Assembly (NCBI GenBank): GCA_963930655.1
Contig: OZ005604.1
Span: forward strand, 18,114,001-18,178,000
Direction of reading: 5' to 3'
Origin: Myrica gale
Taxonomy: Eukaryota > Streptophyta > Magnoliopsida > Fagales > Myricaceae
Length of the DNA stretch: 64,000 nt
The notes beneath the pieces are model-generated. The model did no database searches, was not told where the DNA came from, and saw only the letters and a program-made list of their open reading frames with translations. Below, one piece after another: positions 25,159-35,918 of the stretch (the stretch's first letter is position 1; the number at the start of each line of letters is the position of its first letter). The position numbers were made by a program, and so were the translations under genes.

Positions 25159-28100
25159 GACTCCTTAGGGAAGAAAAACCCCCTCCAGGGGCTGCACAAG
25201 GGAAAAAGTAAGTTCACCCTTTCCTCCTCCGGAAGAAGGAATAGGTAGACCTTTATCTACCTTTTTGAAACTTTTGATTCTTTTTTATGATTGGCTGCTG
25301 GAATGTGAGGGGCCTAAATGACCCCCTGAAGCAGAGCAAGGTCAAAAATTTCATTAAACAGTATCAATTGAATTTTGTGGGGCTTGTTGAAACCCGAGTC
25401 AAGGAGCATTATAAGGATACGGTTGAATGTGAGGTAGCAAAGAATTGACAATTTTTGAACAACTATCCATATTCTCCCTTGGGGCGAATATGGATATGTT
25501 GGAACCCGAAGGTTTTGGAGATCCACGGATTAACTTTCACCGAGCAAAGCATCCATTGTCAAGCTAAAATCTTAGTCGACAATTGGGAGTATTGTATTTC
25601 AGTTATTTATGGGTCGAATTCTTATGAGCAGAGAAGAGAGATGTGGCAGGATTTTAGAAGCTTGAAATCTATCCCTTTTCCCTTCGATCATTCTTGGTGA
25701 TTTCAACGTTGTCCATTCCAGCAACGAAGTGGCGGGGGGCTCTGTGAATTGGCCGAGTTGGAAGGATGAGTTTGCTGAATGTTTTGAGGAGATTGAACTG
25801 GAGGACCTCAAGTTTAGAGGTCAATTCCTTCCCTGGTATAATAAGCAGAAGAATGAGCCCATTATGAGGAAACTTGACAGAGAACTAATCAATCGAGCTT
25901 GGGATCAGCAATTTCCAGCCTCAGAAGCCACCTTTCTCCCTCCCGAGATTATCTGACCATTCTCCTGTTGTTGTTAGAATGACTACCTCTAAGCGCTTCA
26001 AGAGACCATTAGGTTTTACAATCACGGGACTGAGCACCCCCTCTTTTTCAAGTTGGTCGAAGATGCTTGGAGTGATTAGATTAGTGGTACTCCTATGTAT
26101 CAACTATGTCACAGACTTAAGAGACTAAAAACTGCTCTAAGGAAGCTTGAGTCTGATTGCTACTCCAATATCTTTGGGCGCATCCTTTAAGCCAAGGATG
26201 AGTTGGATGTTATTCAATTACGTCTAGAGCTTTACCCCTCAAACACGTCACTTGCAGCCGATGAACGTATGACAGTTTTTAAGTATGCGGCTTTGAGAAG
26301 GGACGACGAGAGGTATTATAAGCAAAAATCAAGGGTTAAGGGCTGGAGCATGGGGACCAAAACACTAAGTTCTTCTTTAGAGCGTTTAGAAAAAAAAAAA
26401 AGTTATTCTTTAGAGCTGTTGGTGCCTTCCACAGTAGAAGCCGCATCAGGTCGTGACCAAAGAAGACGGATCTTGCTTGACTGATCAAGAAGAGATCCAA
26501 GGGGAAACAATGACTTATCTTCAGAGGTTATGGGGCAGCCAATGTGACATTACTTATCTCCCTTTTGACACAATTGAGCAAGTCATGTTCTTAATCAGCC
26601 CTGGCTGGTATGACTCCTATTTTTTCAAAAAGTCTTGAAGTGTCATGGGTAGAAGCAGTGAAATCCTTCTTTGAGTCCAATCAGCTCCTTAAAGAGATTA
26701 ATAGTACGACGGTGTCCTTTATACCCAAAATTCGGAATGCGACCTTGCTAAAGGACTATCGGCCCATTTCTTGCTGCAATACTCTTTACAAATGTATTAC
26801 TAAAGTGATATCTAGAGGTTGAAAAGAGTAATGCCGAATCTTGTGGGGTGCATCAAACTGCCTTCATTAAGGGTAGGCGTATAGGTGATAACATCTTACT
26901 TGCACAGTAACTATTCCGAAACTATCACCGGGATAGAGGTACCCCCTGATGTGCCACAAAAGTGGATCTCATGAAGTCGTTTGACACGGTGCGATGGGAT
27001 TTCCTCTTGGCAGTCCTCCAGACTGTGGGCCTCCCTTTGAGAATGACTAAATGGATTGAGCAATGTCTTCTTTCGGTGAAGTTTACGATTAATATTAATG
27101 GTGGGCTGACTGGTTTTTTTTTTGCAAGGCACCGAGGATTGAGACGAGGGGATCCTATGTCCCCGTACTTGTTTTCCCTAGTAATGGAGGTGTTTTCTTG
27201 CTTGATGAGAAGAATAGAGGAACATGAAAATGTTAAATTTCATTGGAGGTGCAGGGAGGCGAAGCTCTCCCATCTTTGTTTTGCTGATGATCTATTAATT
27301 TTCTCAAAGGGTGATGTTTCCTCTATTAGGTTTATCAACTAGTGCATTGAGGAGTTTAGCTCCATGTCAGACCTCAAGCCGAATCTCACGAAGAGTCATG
27401 TGTTTAAATGCGGCATCCCTCCTTCTATTAAGGCTCAAATTTATGGCATTCTTGGTTTTGAAGTAGACTCCTTACCGGTTCCTTACCTTGGAGTACCTCT
27501 TATTTCTTAAGGCTGAAAAAGGTGGACTGCAAAGGGTTGTGTGATAGGATTTTAAAGGGTCAAAGGATGGGTGAATAATTGTCTTTCCTATGCTGGAAGG
27601 CTTCAACTGGTGAAATCTGTCATTGTTGCCATCCAAGCATATTGGGCATACCATTTTATCTTGCCTAAAGGGGTTATTATGACCATTGACAAAACACTTA
27701 GAGCATTCCTATGGAAAGGTAAAGATCATAGCAGAGGGGGTCACAAAGTTGCATGGAAGGAGGTCTCTGCCCCTAAGAAGGAAGGTGACCTTGATATTCC
27801 TAACCTTGAGCTGTGGAACCAAGTTGCTATTATGAAGCATCTCTGGAACCTCTTTGCAGACCAGGAGGACTTGGTGTGGTCCAATTGGGTGCAAAGATAC
27901 TTACTTGAGAGACAGGTCCATTTGGGACATTATAACTCCAGCTGATTGTTCTTGGAATTGGCGCAAACTCCTAAAGCTTAGACCTTTACTTAGAGAGTGT
28001 ATCCAACGATAAATTTCTTTTATTTATTTATGTTGATTTTTGGGGCATGACAGTTTGGTATCAGAGGAAAGGTTGATAGATTCTGAACACTTTCAAAACA

Positions 28101-29299
28101 TTTATTTATGATGGGTAGGATTGGGTAGATTAGGTTATTGTTTAAACTGTGTTTGAAATAATTGTTTGCATTGGCGGTCATCATGAATACGAGTCATTAT
28201 TTCAGGATGGCTAATCCTATTAATTCTATTAATTTGAATGATACCATTAACGGTGAATCTCAAGTCGGACCAAGCTCTCCTAGTTCGGCGATGTTACGTG
28301 GGGTGGCGCAACAAGTTATAGAAGAGATAGTACGTCATTCCGAAAATCATGGAAATGTTATTACTGAAGGATGTACCATCGAGCAATTCAACAGAATGCG
28401 CCCGTTGATATTTGAAGGGAAAGCTGATCCAACTGCGGCTGAAGATTGGATTCAACACATTGAAGACACATTCCAAATTTTGTGCTGCGTAGAGGAACAG
28501 AAGGTGTTGTTCGCGACGTTTAAACTGGTCGGAGAAGCTAGGCGTTGGTGGATTTCCAAACGAACTCTTCAAGGACAAGCACCGGTCACATGGGACCGCT
28601 TCAAGGAGGTATTTTACGAACGATTTTTCCCGAGGTCACTTCGTGATACAAAAGCTAGGGAATTTATTAATTTGGTTCAAGGATCGATGAATGTGCATGA
28701 GTATGTCGCGAAATATATTGAGCTTTCTCGGTTTGCACTATACATGATTCCGGATGAGGAAAAGAAGGCTCGGAAATTTGAAGAAGGTCTTAATTCTCGT
28801 ATTTATGATCGTATAGTTGGATTTCAAATCAATAATTTTTCTGAATTGGTTAATAAGGCATCAGTGATAGAACAGAGTATTCAGAGGAGCAAAGAGCAGT
28901 ATGAGGAAAGGAAGAGATCTGTACCTCAAGGATCTCGTATTGACACCAATCAAGGTTTTCCAAAGAGAAGAAAAGATGAAGGCAACGCAGGAAGGGAACA
29001 AGGAAGTCAAAGTACACATCACAGATCGCAAAACTCTTTTTGTCCAAAGTGTAATCGAGCACATTGGGGGGAATGTCGAGCTGCGGATAAGTTATGTTTT
29101 CGATGTGGAAAGACATTATGTTAGAGATTGTCCTTTACCATCAAAGATGAGTGGTTAATCAGCAGAGATGAAGTTGCAAATTACAAGAAGGATGTTCTCA
29201 GGTATGTATATTTGGTTTTAGCAAATTTCGAGGACGAAATTTTTTTAAGGGGGGAGGATGTGAGAACCTAGTTTAAAAAAAGGAGAGGTTTTTGACAAA

Positions 29300-29360
29300 G
29301 GCTGGAGTCGAACTCCAGACCTGAGGTTTTAACAAGAGAAGACCACTAGGCCAGGCGCGC
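29300..29360 (-). other. tRNA-like module 1 (A box and B box) inside the LTR
   Basis: On the minus strand an A box TGGCCTAGTGG (29343-29353) is followed 38 bases later by a B box GAGTTCGACTCC (29304-29315). A TpsiC-type hairpin forms CTGGA-GTTCGAC-TCCAG. The acceptor strands do not pair, so this is not a functional tRNA gene; a tRNA-derived Pol III promoter remnant is the likely reading. Confidence 0.55.
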
Positions 29361-29423
29361 GACTTGTTAGTTTATACGCAGTTGAATATATTTAAAGGTT
29401 AGCAGCTTTATTTCGAAAAATAT

Positions 29424-29496
29424 GTCACGCGGGGATTCGAACCCAGGCGCTAGTGGATGGCAAAACGCAGTTGGACCACTGAGGCACGCGTGCGTG
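29424..29496 (-). other. tRNA-like module 2 (A box and B box) inside the LTR
   Basis: On the minus strand an A-box-like TGCCTCAGTGG (29476-29486) is followed 42 bases later by a consensus B box GGGTTCGAATCCC (29432-29444). Four base pairs next to the T-arm can pair in acceptor position, the rest cannot. Same orientation as module 1, about 130 bp away. Confidence 0.55.
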
Positions 29497-32104
29497 CTTA
29501 TGTTTTATAATGAAACTTTATTTTATTTAAACACGTTTTGCTCGAATTGCATTTTTAAGTAAAATAGTGTGTTTTGATCTTTTTCTTCCCCAAACTTTAG
29601 AATCTCGATTCTTATGCCCTAGCCGCCGTTTTCAACCCTTCAGTTTCTCTCTCTCTTCGATTTCTCTCTCTCTTCGATTTCTCATCCGTTTTAGCACCTT
29701 TTCGACTGATTTTCGTGGCCTTTCAACTCATTTGCAAAGATCTCGAAGATTCTTCATAAATAATATGAGTTATCATGTGTTATGGGGGATTTTGAAAGGA
29801 CGTCAATTTCAAGATTGTGCAATGAAGTTTTAGGCCAAATCTTGGGTTTTCCTCACCTATAAAAGGGGGAGCTCGTTCAGAGGTCAAGCACACCTCTCAA
29901 TTTCGACATCAGTCATTTTCGAGATTTCTCTCTATATTCGGCCATTGTTAGGTATTTACGTTTTTCTTCGGTTCTTGAGGATCGTTGTTGTACGTGTTTT
30001 CTAGGGCGATTCGATTATTGAAGGAAATTGGGTAAGCGAAGCTACTATAATATTTTTCTCCAAAAATTGTGAACATGTTTTCATAAACAATTTTGTGGAA
30101 AATATTTTATCGCAATTTTGTTTTTTTGAAAACAAATGTGGAATTATAAAAGATCTACTAAGATTGTTTATATGACTGTTCTGAATTATTTCTCAAAGAT
30201 TCTGTATTCTGCTGAACATCATTTCTGATTTTGAATCTGAGTTCTGATATTATATATTATACTACTTTCAAACCCCGAGGCGATGTTCTGTTACTGATTA
30301 TTGATTATTGTTGCTGTTGGTACCAACTCATTACTGATTACTGGTGCGTCCATTCTTCGGATTAGTTTCTGTGTGGTTTTCTCCCTAGTGCACACTTAGC
30401 GTATATGTGGCTAAGTCTTAGTAGGGCAATTCCACTTACTGTTGGCTTAATTCGGTTTGGCCGTCGATTAAGTCGTTGCACAACCCTGCCACAGGGGTCA
30501 ATGTGGCTTACTGTTGATGCCAAAAGAGATTTTCTGAAAAGCTATTTTATTTTATGTATTTCTAGTCACTGAGTTGAGTATTATTTTCAAAGAAAATAAT
30601 ATATGTTTTTATTCTTTACTTACTGAGTTGTCGAACTCACTCCGTTTTATTTTTTCTTATTTTCAGAGATTGCTCAGAGATTGAGCTTATAGAGCATATG
30701 GGCGGGATAGATGAGAGCATCATTATGGATTTTAAGTTGTTCAAGTTTATGTTTTGAAACAATATCGTTATATTATGTTTTATTTTCAATAAATGCGATA
30801 AATTTCTTTTATTTATTTATGCTGATTTTTGGGGCATGACAGTATCCACCATAGTATTTGTAATGGGGAGCCTACCTTCTTGTGGTTTGATGAATGGCAT
30901 CCGTCTAGCCCAATTATTAATCTTACCTCCAAAGACACTATTCTTGCTGAAAGGGGGACTTGCTTGCTAAGGTGAAGGACATGATATTGGGAAATGATTG
31001 GGCTTGGCCGAGTGGAGATCTTTGGCAAGCCATTGCCAATGGAACTCCTCCTAATCTAAAACTAGTTCCCGATAGGGTTGATCTGGTCAGATGGAAGCCA
31101 GCTAGTAATGAGATCTTCTCTATCAAGAGTGCTCTTCACTCCCTCCAACCTGTTGGTCTGGTAGTAGACTGGTCCCATTTGCTTTGGTTTAAAGGACATA
31201 TCCCTAGACATTCTTTCATCCTTTGGCTTGCGATCAAAGGGAGATTATACACACAAGATAGGCTACGAGACATGGGATTATCCAGCACTCCAGGTGTGTA
31301 CTTTGTCAAGGTGGAAGTGAGGATATTGGCCATCTTTTTTTAGAGTGCCAATTTTCAAAGCGTCTCTAGACACTGGTGGGAGATAGGAATGGGTTGCCCA
31401 AGCATCACATAGACTGGAGGGAGATCATTTCCTGGTATTCGCAAAATTACAAGGGCAATGCATTGAGCTAGCGGATTACGAAGCTTGCTTTGTCTTCAAC
31501 AATCTACTTCATCTGGAACGAGCGGAACCAATGACTATTTCAAGGGAAATCTAGAAGGCTAGTGCATGTGTTCTTGGAGATTATTGTTGTCATTAAAGGC
31601 AGAGCTAGCTTGTTTTGCAGGGTGGCACCAATTCTAAGCAATATGAGAGCTCTTCGGGCGTGGAGCCTCCCTAACACCATTTTAACTTGAGATATTGTTG
31701 TTAATTTTGGATATTACTTGTGTTAGTAATACGTGTTTTCTCTTGTTGTAATATGCTGCGACAGATTGTGTAGTTGTGTGGATGTGTGCTTGAGAACTCT
31801 GAGTTTTTGCGTTACCCCACTCCAGGCATGACCTGCTGTATTTGACAACATCAGGCTTGTCCTGTCGTTGTTGGTGTTTCTTTTTCTATTTACTGACAAT
31901 TTCCAAAAAAAAAAATCAAGTATGAATAGAGAGGCTCTCTAAACGATGATGTCAAGGTATTACAATCGGAAAAATTGGGAGTACTAAAGCGACTAGAGAC
32001 GCTCATTATTAGTTAAAGCATGCAATTTAAACCCTCACAAAATAGAACAGCACAAAAATATTCCCTTAGTTCCCTCCCATCCTCTTTCATTCTGTCCTCT
32101 GTTC

Positions 32105-32677
32105 CTATAGATGGAGAGAAAGGTCAAGCTTTTGATCCTTATCGGCCTTCTTCCCAAGACTCTGATCATTAATATTCATTCCGGCTGGTAGATGTTGGGA
32201 CGAGCCTCCTCCATTGAAGCTATTGCAGCGTATGCTTCTCTGCCAATTCAACAAACTTTGCTCATCCTCTTCGAAGTGATATTGATTGTTTGGACAACTC
32301 CAGCCGTAATATACTATATTCTCGAACCGGGGAGCTCCATTGGATCCAAAACGATCCGAGTGTTGGTGGCTAGGAAAACACCGAACATTGGCACCGTGCG
32401 TCGTTATATACATAGAAGGATGTAAAATGCCTGGGTGATGAGTCGGAGTAAAAACCACTGGAGGTGGCAAAGGTGACAAGAAGTTTCCTTGCTCGTTTTC
32501 GCTTGCCTTTTTGGCCTTTCTTACAGCCGTTCTCTCCTTCTTGTGAGCGTTTTGATGGCCTCCCAAAGCTTGAGAACTGTAAAACTTTCTTGAACAAAAT
32601 AGACAAGGGAATACTCTTGACGTCGTGTCTTCTGCATTACTTCCTCCAACATGGGGCATTTTTAGCTCATCTTCCAT
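32105..32677 (-). CDS. Single C2H2 zinc-finger transcription factor with QALGGH and EAR motifs
   Basis: Plant-specific nuclear C2H2 protein; such proteins regulate development and usually repress transcription through the EAR motif. I take the ATG at 32675-32677 (MEDELKMPHVGG), giving 190 residues. The longer open frame upstream is hydrophobic and ends in a splice-acceptor-like tract (TTTTTTCCTGGGGACAG) just before this ATG, so it is probably intron. The finger is PCLFCSRKFYSSQALGGHQNAH, residues about 24-45, followed by a basic KKERTAVRKAKKASE stretch (nuclear localisation). The C-terminus DLDLSLHL-type end (KLDLSLHL) is an EAR repression motif. Relatives include the ZFP1/3/4/7 and LATE FLOWERING-like proteins; the exact orthologue is not decided. 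Confidence 0.88.
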   Translation of the reverse strand: MEDELKMPHVGGSNAEDTTSRVFPCLFCSRKFYSSQALGGHQNAHKKERTAVRKAKKASENEQGNFLSPLPPPVVFTPTHHPGILHPSMYITTHGANVRCFPSHQHSDRFGSNGAPRFENIVYYGWSCPNNQYHFEEDEQSLLNWQRSIRCNSFNGGGSSQHLPAGMNINDQSLGKKADKDQKLDLSLHL

Positions 32678-33074
32678 GTCTGTCCCCAGGAAAAAAGATA
32701 CAACCAATATGAATATTCTAAAAGCAAAATTCATACGTAAACCAGCCAACCCAAATAAGACAACCAAATGGAGTTTAAAACGATAATATTTTTCTATTAA
32801 GCTGTGAAAAGCATACCCAAAAAACCTTCAAACGAGCAGAAGAAATATGCTTAAGCAGAGTGGTAGAGGAGAGAGGAAGCAAAAGAAAGAGAATGACGAA
32901 ACTGAACTGACTTTGGGGCTTTTACTTTTAAGCGTTTGATCTGATTAAAAAATAGCAGAAAAGAGAGTTCAGAAGCGAAGTTATCAAAGAGTTGGAAAAT
33001 GTGAAGAGTCTCTACTTCTAATTATTAAATAGATTCCTTGGACACGGAGATGTGTATGGGCTTGGGAACAGAAG

Positions 33075-33093
33075 AGAGAGAGAGAGAGAGTGA
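33075..33093 (+). repeat. (GA)n microsatellite
   Basis: A run of AG dinucleotides upstream of the zinc-finger gene. On that gene's strand it is a CT repeat, common in plant leaders and promoters. Confidence 0.8.
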
Positions 33094-33331
33094 GGGAGGA
33101 AGATGTATCCTCCAAGATGTTTCTGCATGTAAAGCTAAGATGACAACAGCCATTAGTGGCAAAAGAGGTTTGGATTGGGAAATGGAATCTTTCTTTCTCT
33201 CTCCCTCTGACAATGTAGCTGTTTCATTCACTTTGGGTGCACTTCGGTTTCCTTCTGCCGTTGTTTTTTTTTCTGTGTTTCTTAGTTTCATTTCAGATTT
33301 ATGTTGTCCAATTGGGCTAAAAAACTTCTTC

Positions 33332-33367
33332 AAAAACTGTCTAGAATAGGACAAAAAAAAACTGTCT
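33332..33367 (+). repeat. A-tailed micro-insertion with 11-bp duplication (site 4)
   Basis: AAAAACTGTCT at 33332-33342 recurs at 33357-33367 around the 14-base insert AGAATAGGACAAAA. The body end TAGGAC-A is the same as at 23.05 kb. Confidence 0.65.
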
Positions 33368-33399
33368 CTCCAACCAAGGTCCCTTAATGGTGCAAAGAC

Positions 33400-35900
33400 A
33401 CTGTTTTCCTATTAAGCAAGTGTCCTGCACTTGGAAATAGGGGTAGCTCTGGCTTTTCCTAGCATATAACCAATGGCTTGGGTTATCTTCAAATTTAAGA
33501 ACCCGATGAAGTGGCTAATTGGTAGTGGAGAATACGGGAGGTGAATCGGCGGGAAGTCAGAGTGTCAGATAGCTAACCTTACATGATCAAGCAGCTTGTG
33601 ATCTCCAATGGCCAATGTGGAAGGATTGGGTGACTTAAAAGCTAAAGTCAGTCCCCCACTTGGTCTGGGAATCGGACGTTGTGCTTCCCTTCATATTCAG
33701 CTATCTCTCTCTCTCTCGCTCTGCAGCAAATGGCACTCCTGCTGTATTCTTCTGCTTTATGTATAAATGATTATGGGCTAACAGCCACTAGTCCTCCTCT
33801 CTTCGATTCTCCACCGCCAATCCCATGCAATTTGTCATCTTTCACCCATCCCTTGCATGCAGCCCCGATAAGAGAACCCAATGCTTGGTTTAGGCCATAC
33901 ATTTCCTGACGCGTGGCACCAAACAAAAAGGTTGAAAAATTATCCCATTAATCAGCAAGCAACTACAAGTACTTGTCTCAGCTTTCCTGGTGCCGTCCCT
34001 TGCTGTTCTGTTACGTATCGACTTCAAATGGAACCACTAGATTGGAACAATCGCTCAAATAGATCCCAAATTCAAAAGGGTGGGAGAAAAAAACAAGGAA
34101 GAATATTTCCTAATGTCACATCCACAATTGTATTTTTGGAAGTTTAATAATTAAGAAAAGATGCAATGAAAGTGCTTTTTTGAGCCTAATGGGTCACGTA
34201 CCCCCGTGTGTCGAATCTAGGACATTTTCTTTTCTCTATTTCGTACGAGAGGAATGCGATAAGATAACAAAAAAAAAATATTGTGAGATGTGACCGTGCA
34301 ATCTGAAATGTCTGGATCATCAGTTGGAAAAACAAAAACAAAAAAAGATTAACAGAGGAGCGATAGAAAACAATAAGGCCGTATATCTATTATGAATAAT
34401 GAGCCATGAGTCCACACTGCCCTCTCCTCCAGGGACTAGCATGGAAGCCATCGGGGGACTTTAGGTTGTCCTCGAGCCTTTCAGCTTGGTTGTGGACCAT
34501 GGAATGGATGTATTGAAGGCCTGCTCTTGCATAGGCAAAAATGATTCGTTTCGACCAAGTTTTCATTAAAAGCATGGTTACAGACCTACTTCCACCCTCT
34601 CGAGAACAAAAAGAAGAAGACCTCTAATCATTACCTTGATACCGTATTACCAATTCCATTGTATTTTCTCTTAGGGAGAAAAAAAAAAAAAAAAAGGAAT
34701 CCTCTGAGAGAGTTCTCTCTCGAAACAAATGGAAAATGAAAACACAATTTTGTTCCCTTTTTTCCATACTTTTTCCTCAGAAAATAATGCTTTTAAGCCC
34801 CATTCTGAGTTTTCTTTGTAGGAGAAATCACGCTTTTCAATTAGCACAGATTCTGAAACAGACGTTTGTTGATGATCATGTTCAAAACAAGAAGTATTCT
34901 GAATGTATGCATCTTGTAGTCTCTTGAGACAAATTATATAAATTTCCTAATTTCATTTCCAGTGAATTACATATCTACAATTCCGAAAAGGAAGATAGCC
35001 CAAAATAGGGAGTGAAACCTATAGCCTATCCCCCCCAATCTTGAAAGAGAGGTTCATCCCAGCTCTGAAATATGCACTCATTGTGAATTGGGTGCCATCT
35101 AAAGGTGTAGGTTTAATGATACTTAACATAATAATTCATCCCAGCTCTGAAATATGCACTCAATATGAAGTGGGTGCCATCTAAAGGTGTTGGTTTAATG
35201 ATACTTAGCATAATCGTGCTTTTCGTAATACTCATCCACCTGAGATTATGAGGTTCCCCCCTCCTTCCTCAAAATTTTTGCCAAGTAGCTGTAATGGCAA
35301 TGGTAGTAACAACTAGAATTAGCAGCATGGAAGCACAAGCTGTACAATGTATACCTTAACAATCATTAGAGAGAATCTTATCTCAGAGCTCAGATCACAT
35401 ACCTTGTCAAGTTTCTTGGCACTGTTTTGCTACTAAAAGCCAGAAGATGGATTCCAAGATTCTGAGGTTTGCTTGGGTCTGCTCTCCCACATTTGATCCC
35501 ACATATCAAAGTATTTATGCTTTTGGACGTCACAAACACATGGAAAATCTATAGTGAAAACCAACATAATTGAATAAAAAAGATCAGCCCTATCAATGAC
35601 AAATAAGAAAAGATCAATTCAGTACATTCCTATACAACAATCGCACATTATGATCTTTAGAGCTGAAAGAAAAGTTGAACAAGGAAAAGCCTTACGTGAA
35701 CTGAATATATATTGACTAAAATGGATACATATGATTACAATTCTGGAAGTAGGGATGGGATCCTTTGTACAGGATCCCCAAGGAGTTCCCCTCTCTTCTT
35801 CCTTCTTTTTCTCTCTTTTCAGTAGAGAAGACACTATTAACAGCATACTGAGATCTCCACTGACATAAGAATTGGACAAGAAATACATCGAGGGGAAAAA
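33400..35900. other. Intergenic between zinc-finger and glucosyltransferase genes
   Basis: No gene recognised; small open frames at 33.68-34.15 and 34.4-34.9 kb have no family resemblance. It contains an 82-bp tandem duplication at 35.05 kb. The last few hundred bases are the probable 3' UTR of the glucosyltransferase gene. Confidence 0.4.
35053..35215 (+). repeat. Tandem duplication, period 82 bp
   Basis: Two adjacent copies start TTCATCCCAGCTCTGAAATA at 35053 and 35135 and end GGTTTAATGATACTTA(A/G)CATAAT. They differ at only a few positions, so the duplication is recent. Confidence 0.85.
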
Positions 35901-35918
35901 ACCACATCCATCAATTAT

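Larger units (their letters stand above)
29259..30841 (+). repeat. Right LTR of the gag-only element
   Basis: A 1583-bp LTR with TG...CA ends, TATAAAA box at 29858-29864, and a poly(A)-signal-like AATAAA near 30789. Its first 240 bp (U3) contain two antisense tRNA-like modules. Its last 46 bp match the short left LTR remnant with one difference. Confidence 0.8.
28006..30848 (+). mobile_element. Gag-only Ty3/Gypsy-type element (TR-GAG-like) inserted in the LINE
   Basis: A fossil of about 2.8 kb. The left side keeps only the last 46 bp of an LTR (28007-28052), followed by a TGGTATCAGAG primer binding site. A Gag frame with an ATG at about 28183 runs to about 29.12 kb (AAEDWIQHIEDTFQILCCVE, EARRWWISKRTLQG, zinc-knuckle-like CPKCNRAHWGEC). 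A polypurine tract (29246-29258) leads into a complete right LTR of 1583 bp (29259-30841, TGTGAGAACC to GGGGCATGACA) with TATAAAA at 29858-29864. No protease, reverse transcriptase or integrase lies between Gag and the polypurine tract. GTATCCA occurs on both flanks (27999-28005, 30842-30848). It looks fairly recent but cannot be autonomous. Confidence 0.8.
23476..31922 (+). mobile_element. Near full-length L1 LINE with target duplication, carrying a Gypsy-type insertion
   Basis: The 9-bp repeat AATCAAGTA at 23476-23484 and again at 31914-31922, after an 11-base A-run, is the likely target duplication. Excluding the inserted LTR element the LINE is about 5.6 kb. ORF1 (about 23.65-25.16 kb) has a DUF4283-like region (WENTLVGHFIGRSLSYTVVA; PLWVKIFGLPLEYWTEEGL) and a CCHC knuckle CSTCKCFGHTQANC. 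ORF2 opens at about 25.29 kb with the endonuclease start MIGCWNVRGLNDPLKQSKV. Reverse-transcriptase motifs follow: PKIRNATLLKDYRPISCCNT, GLRRGDPMSPYLFSLVMEVF and the active-site LCFADDLLIF at about 27.28 kb, then YLGVPL. After the insertion comes the zinc-binding region (SHLLWFKGHIPRHSFILWLA). Several stops and frameshifts, so it is inactive. Confidence 0.85.

Noticed and set aside
29300-29496. Two functional tRNA genes
   Set aside because: A and B boxes are good but the acceptor stems do not pair and no clear anticodon arm forms; they are reported as tRNA-like modules only.
32678-32767. Longer N-terminus (30 extra residues) for the zinc-finger protein
   Set aside because: The extra part is hydrophobic and finishes in a polypyrimidine-AG acceptor right before the chosen ATG, so it is more likely intron or leader.
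33025-33354. 109-codon minus-strand frame upstream of the zinc-finger gene
   Set aside because: It runs through a CT/GA microsatellite and leader-like sequence, and has no homology.
34676-34696. Another A-tailed micro-insertion at a run of A's
   Set aside because: No flanking duplication can be found on either side of this A-run.
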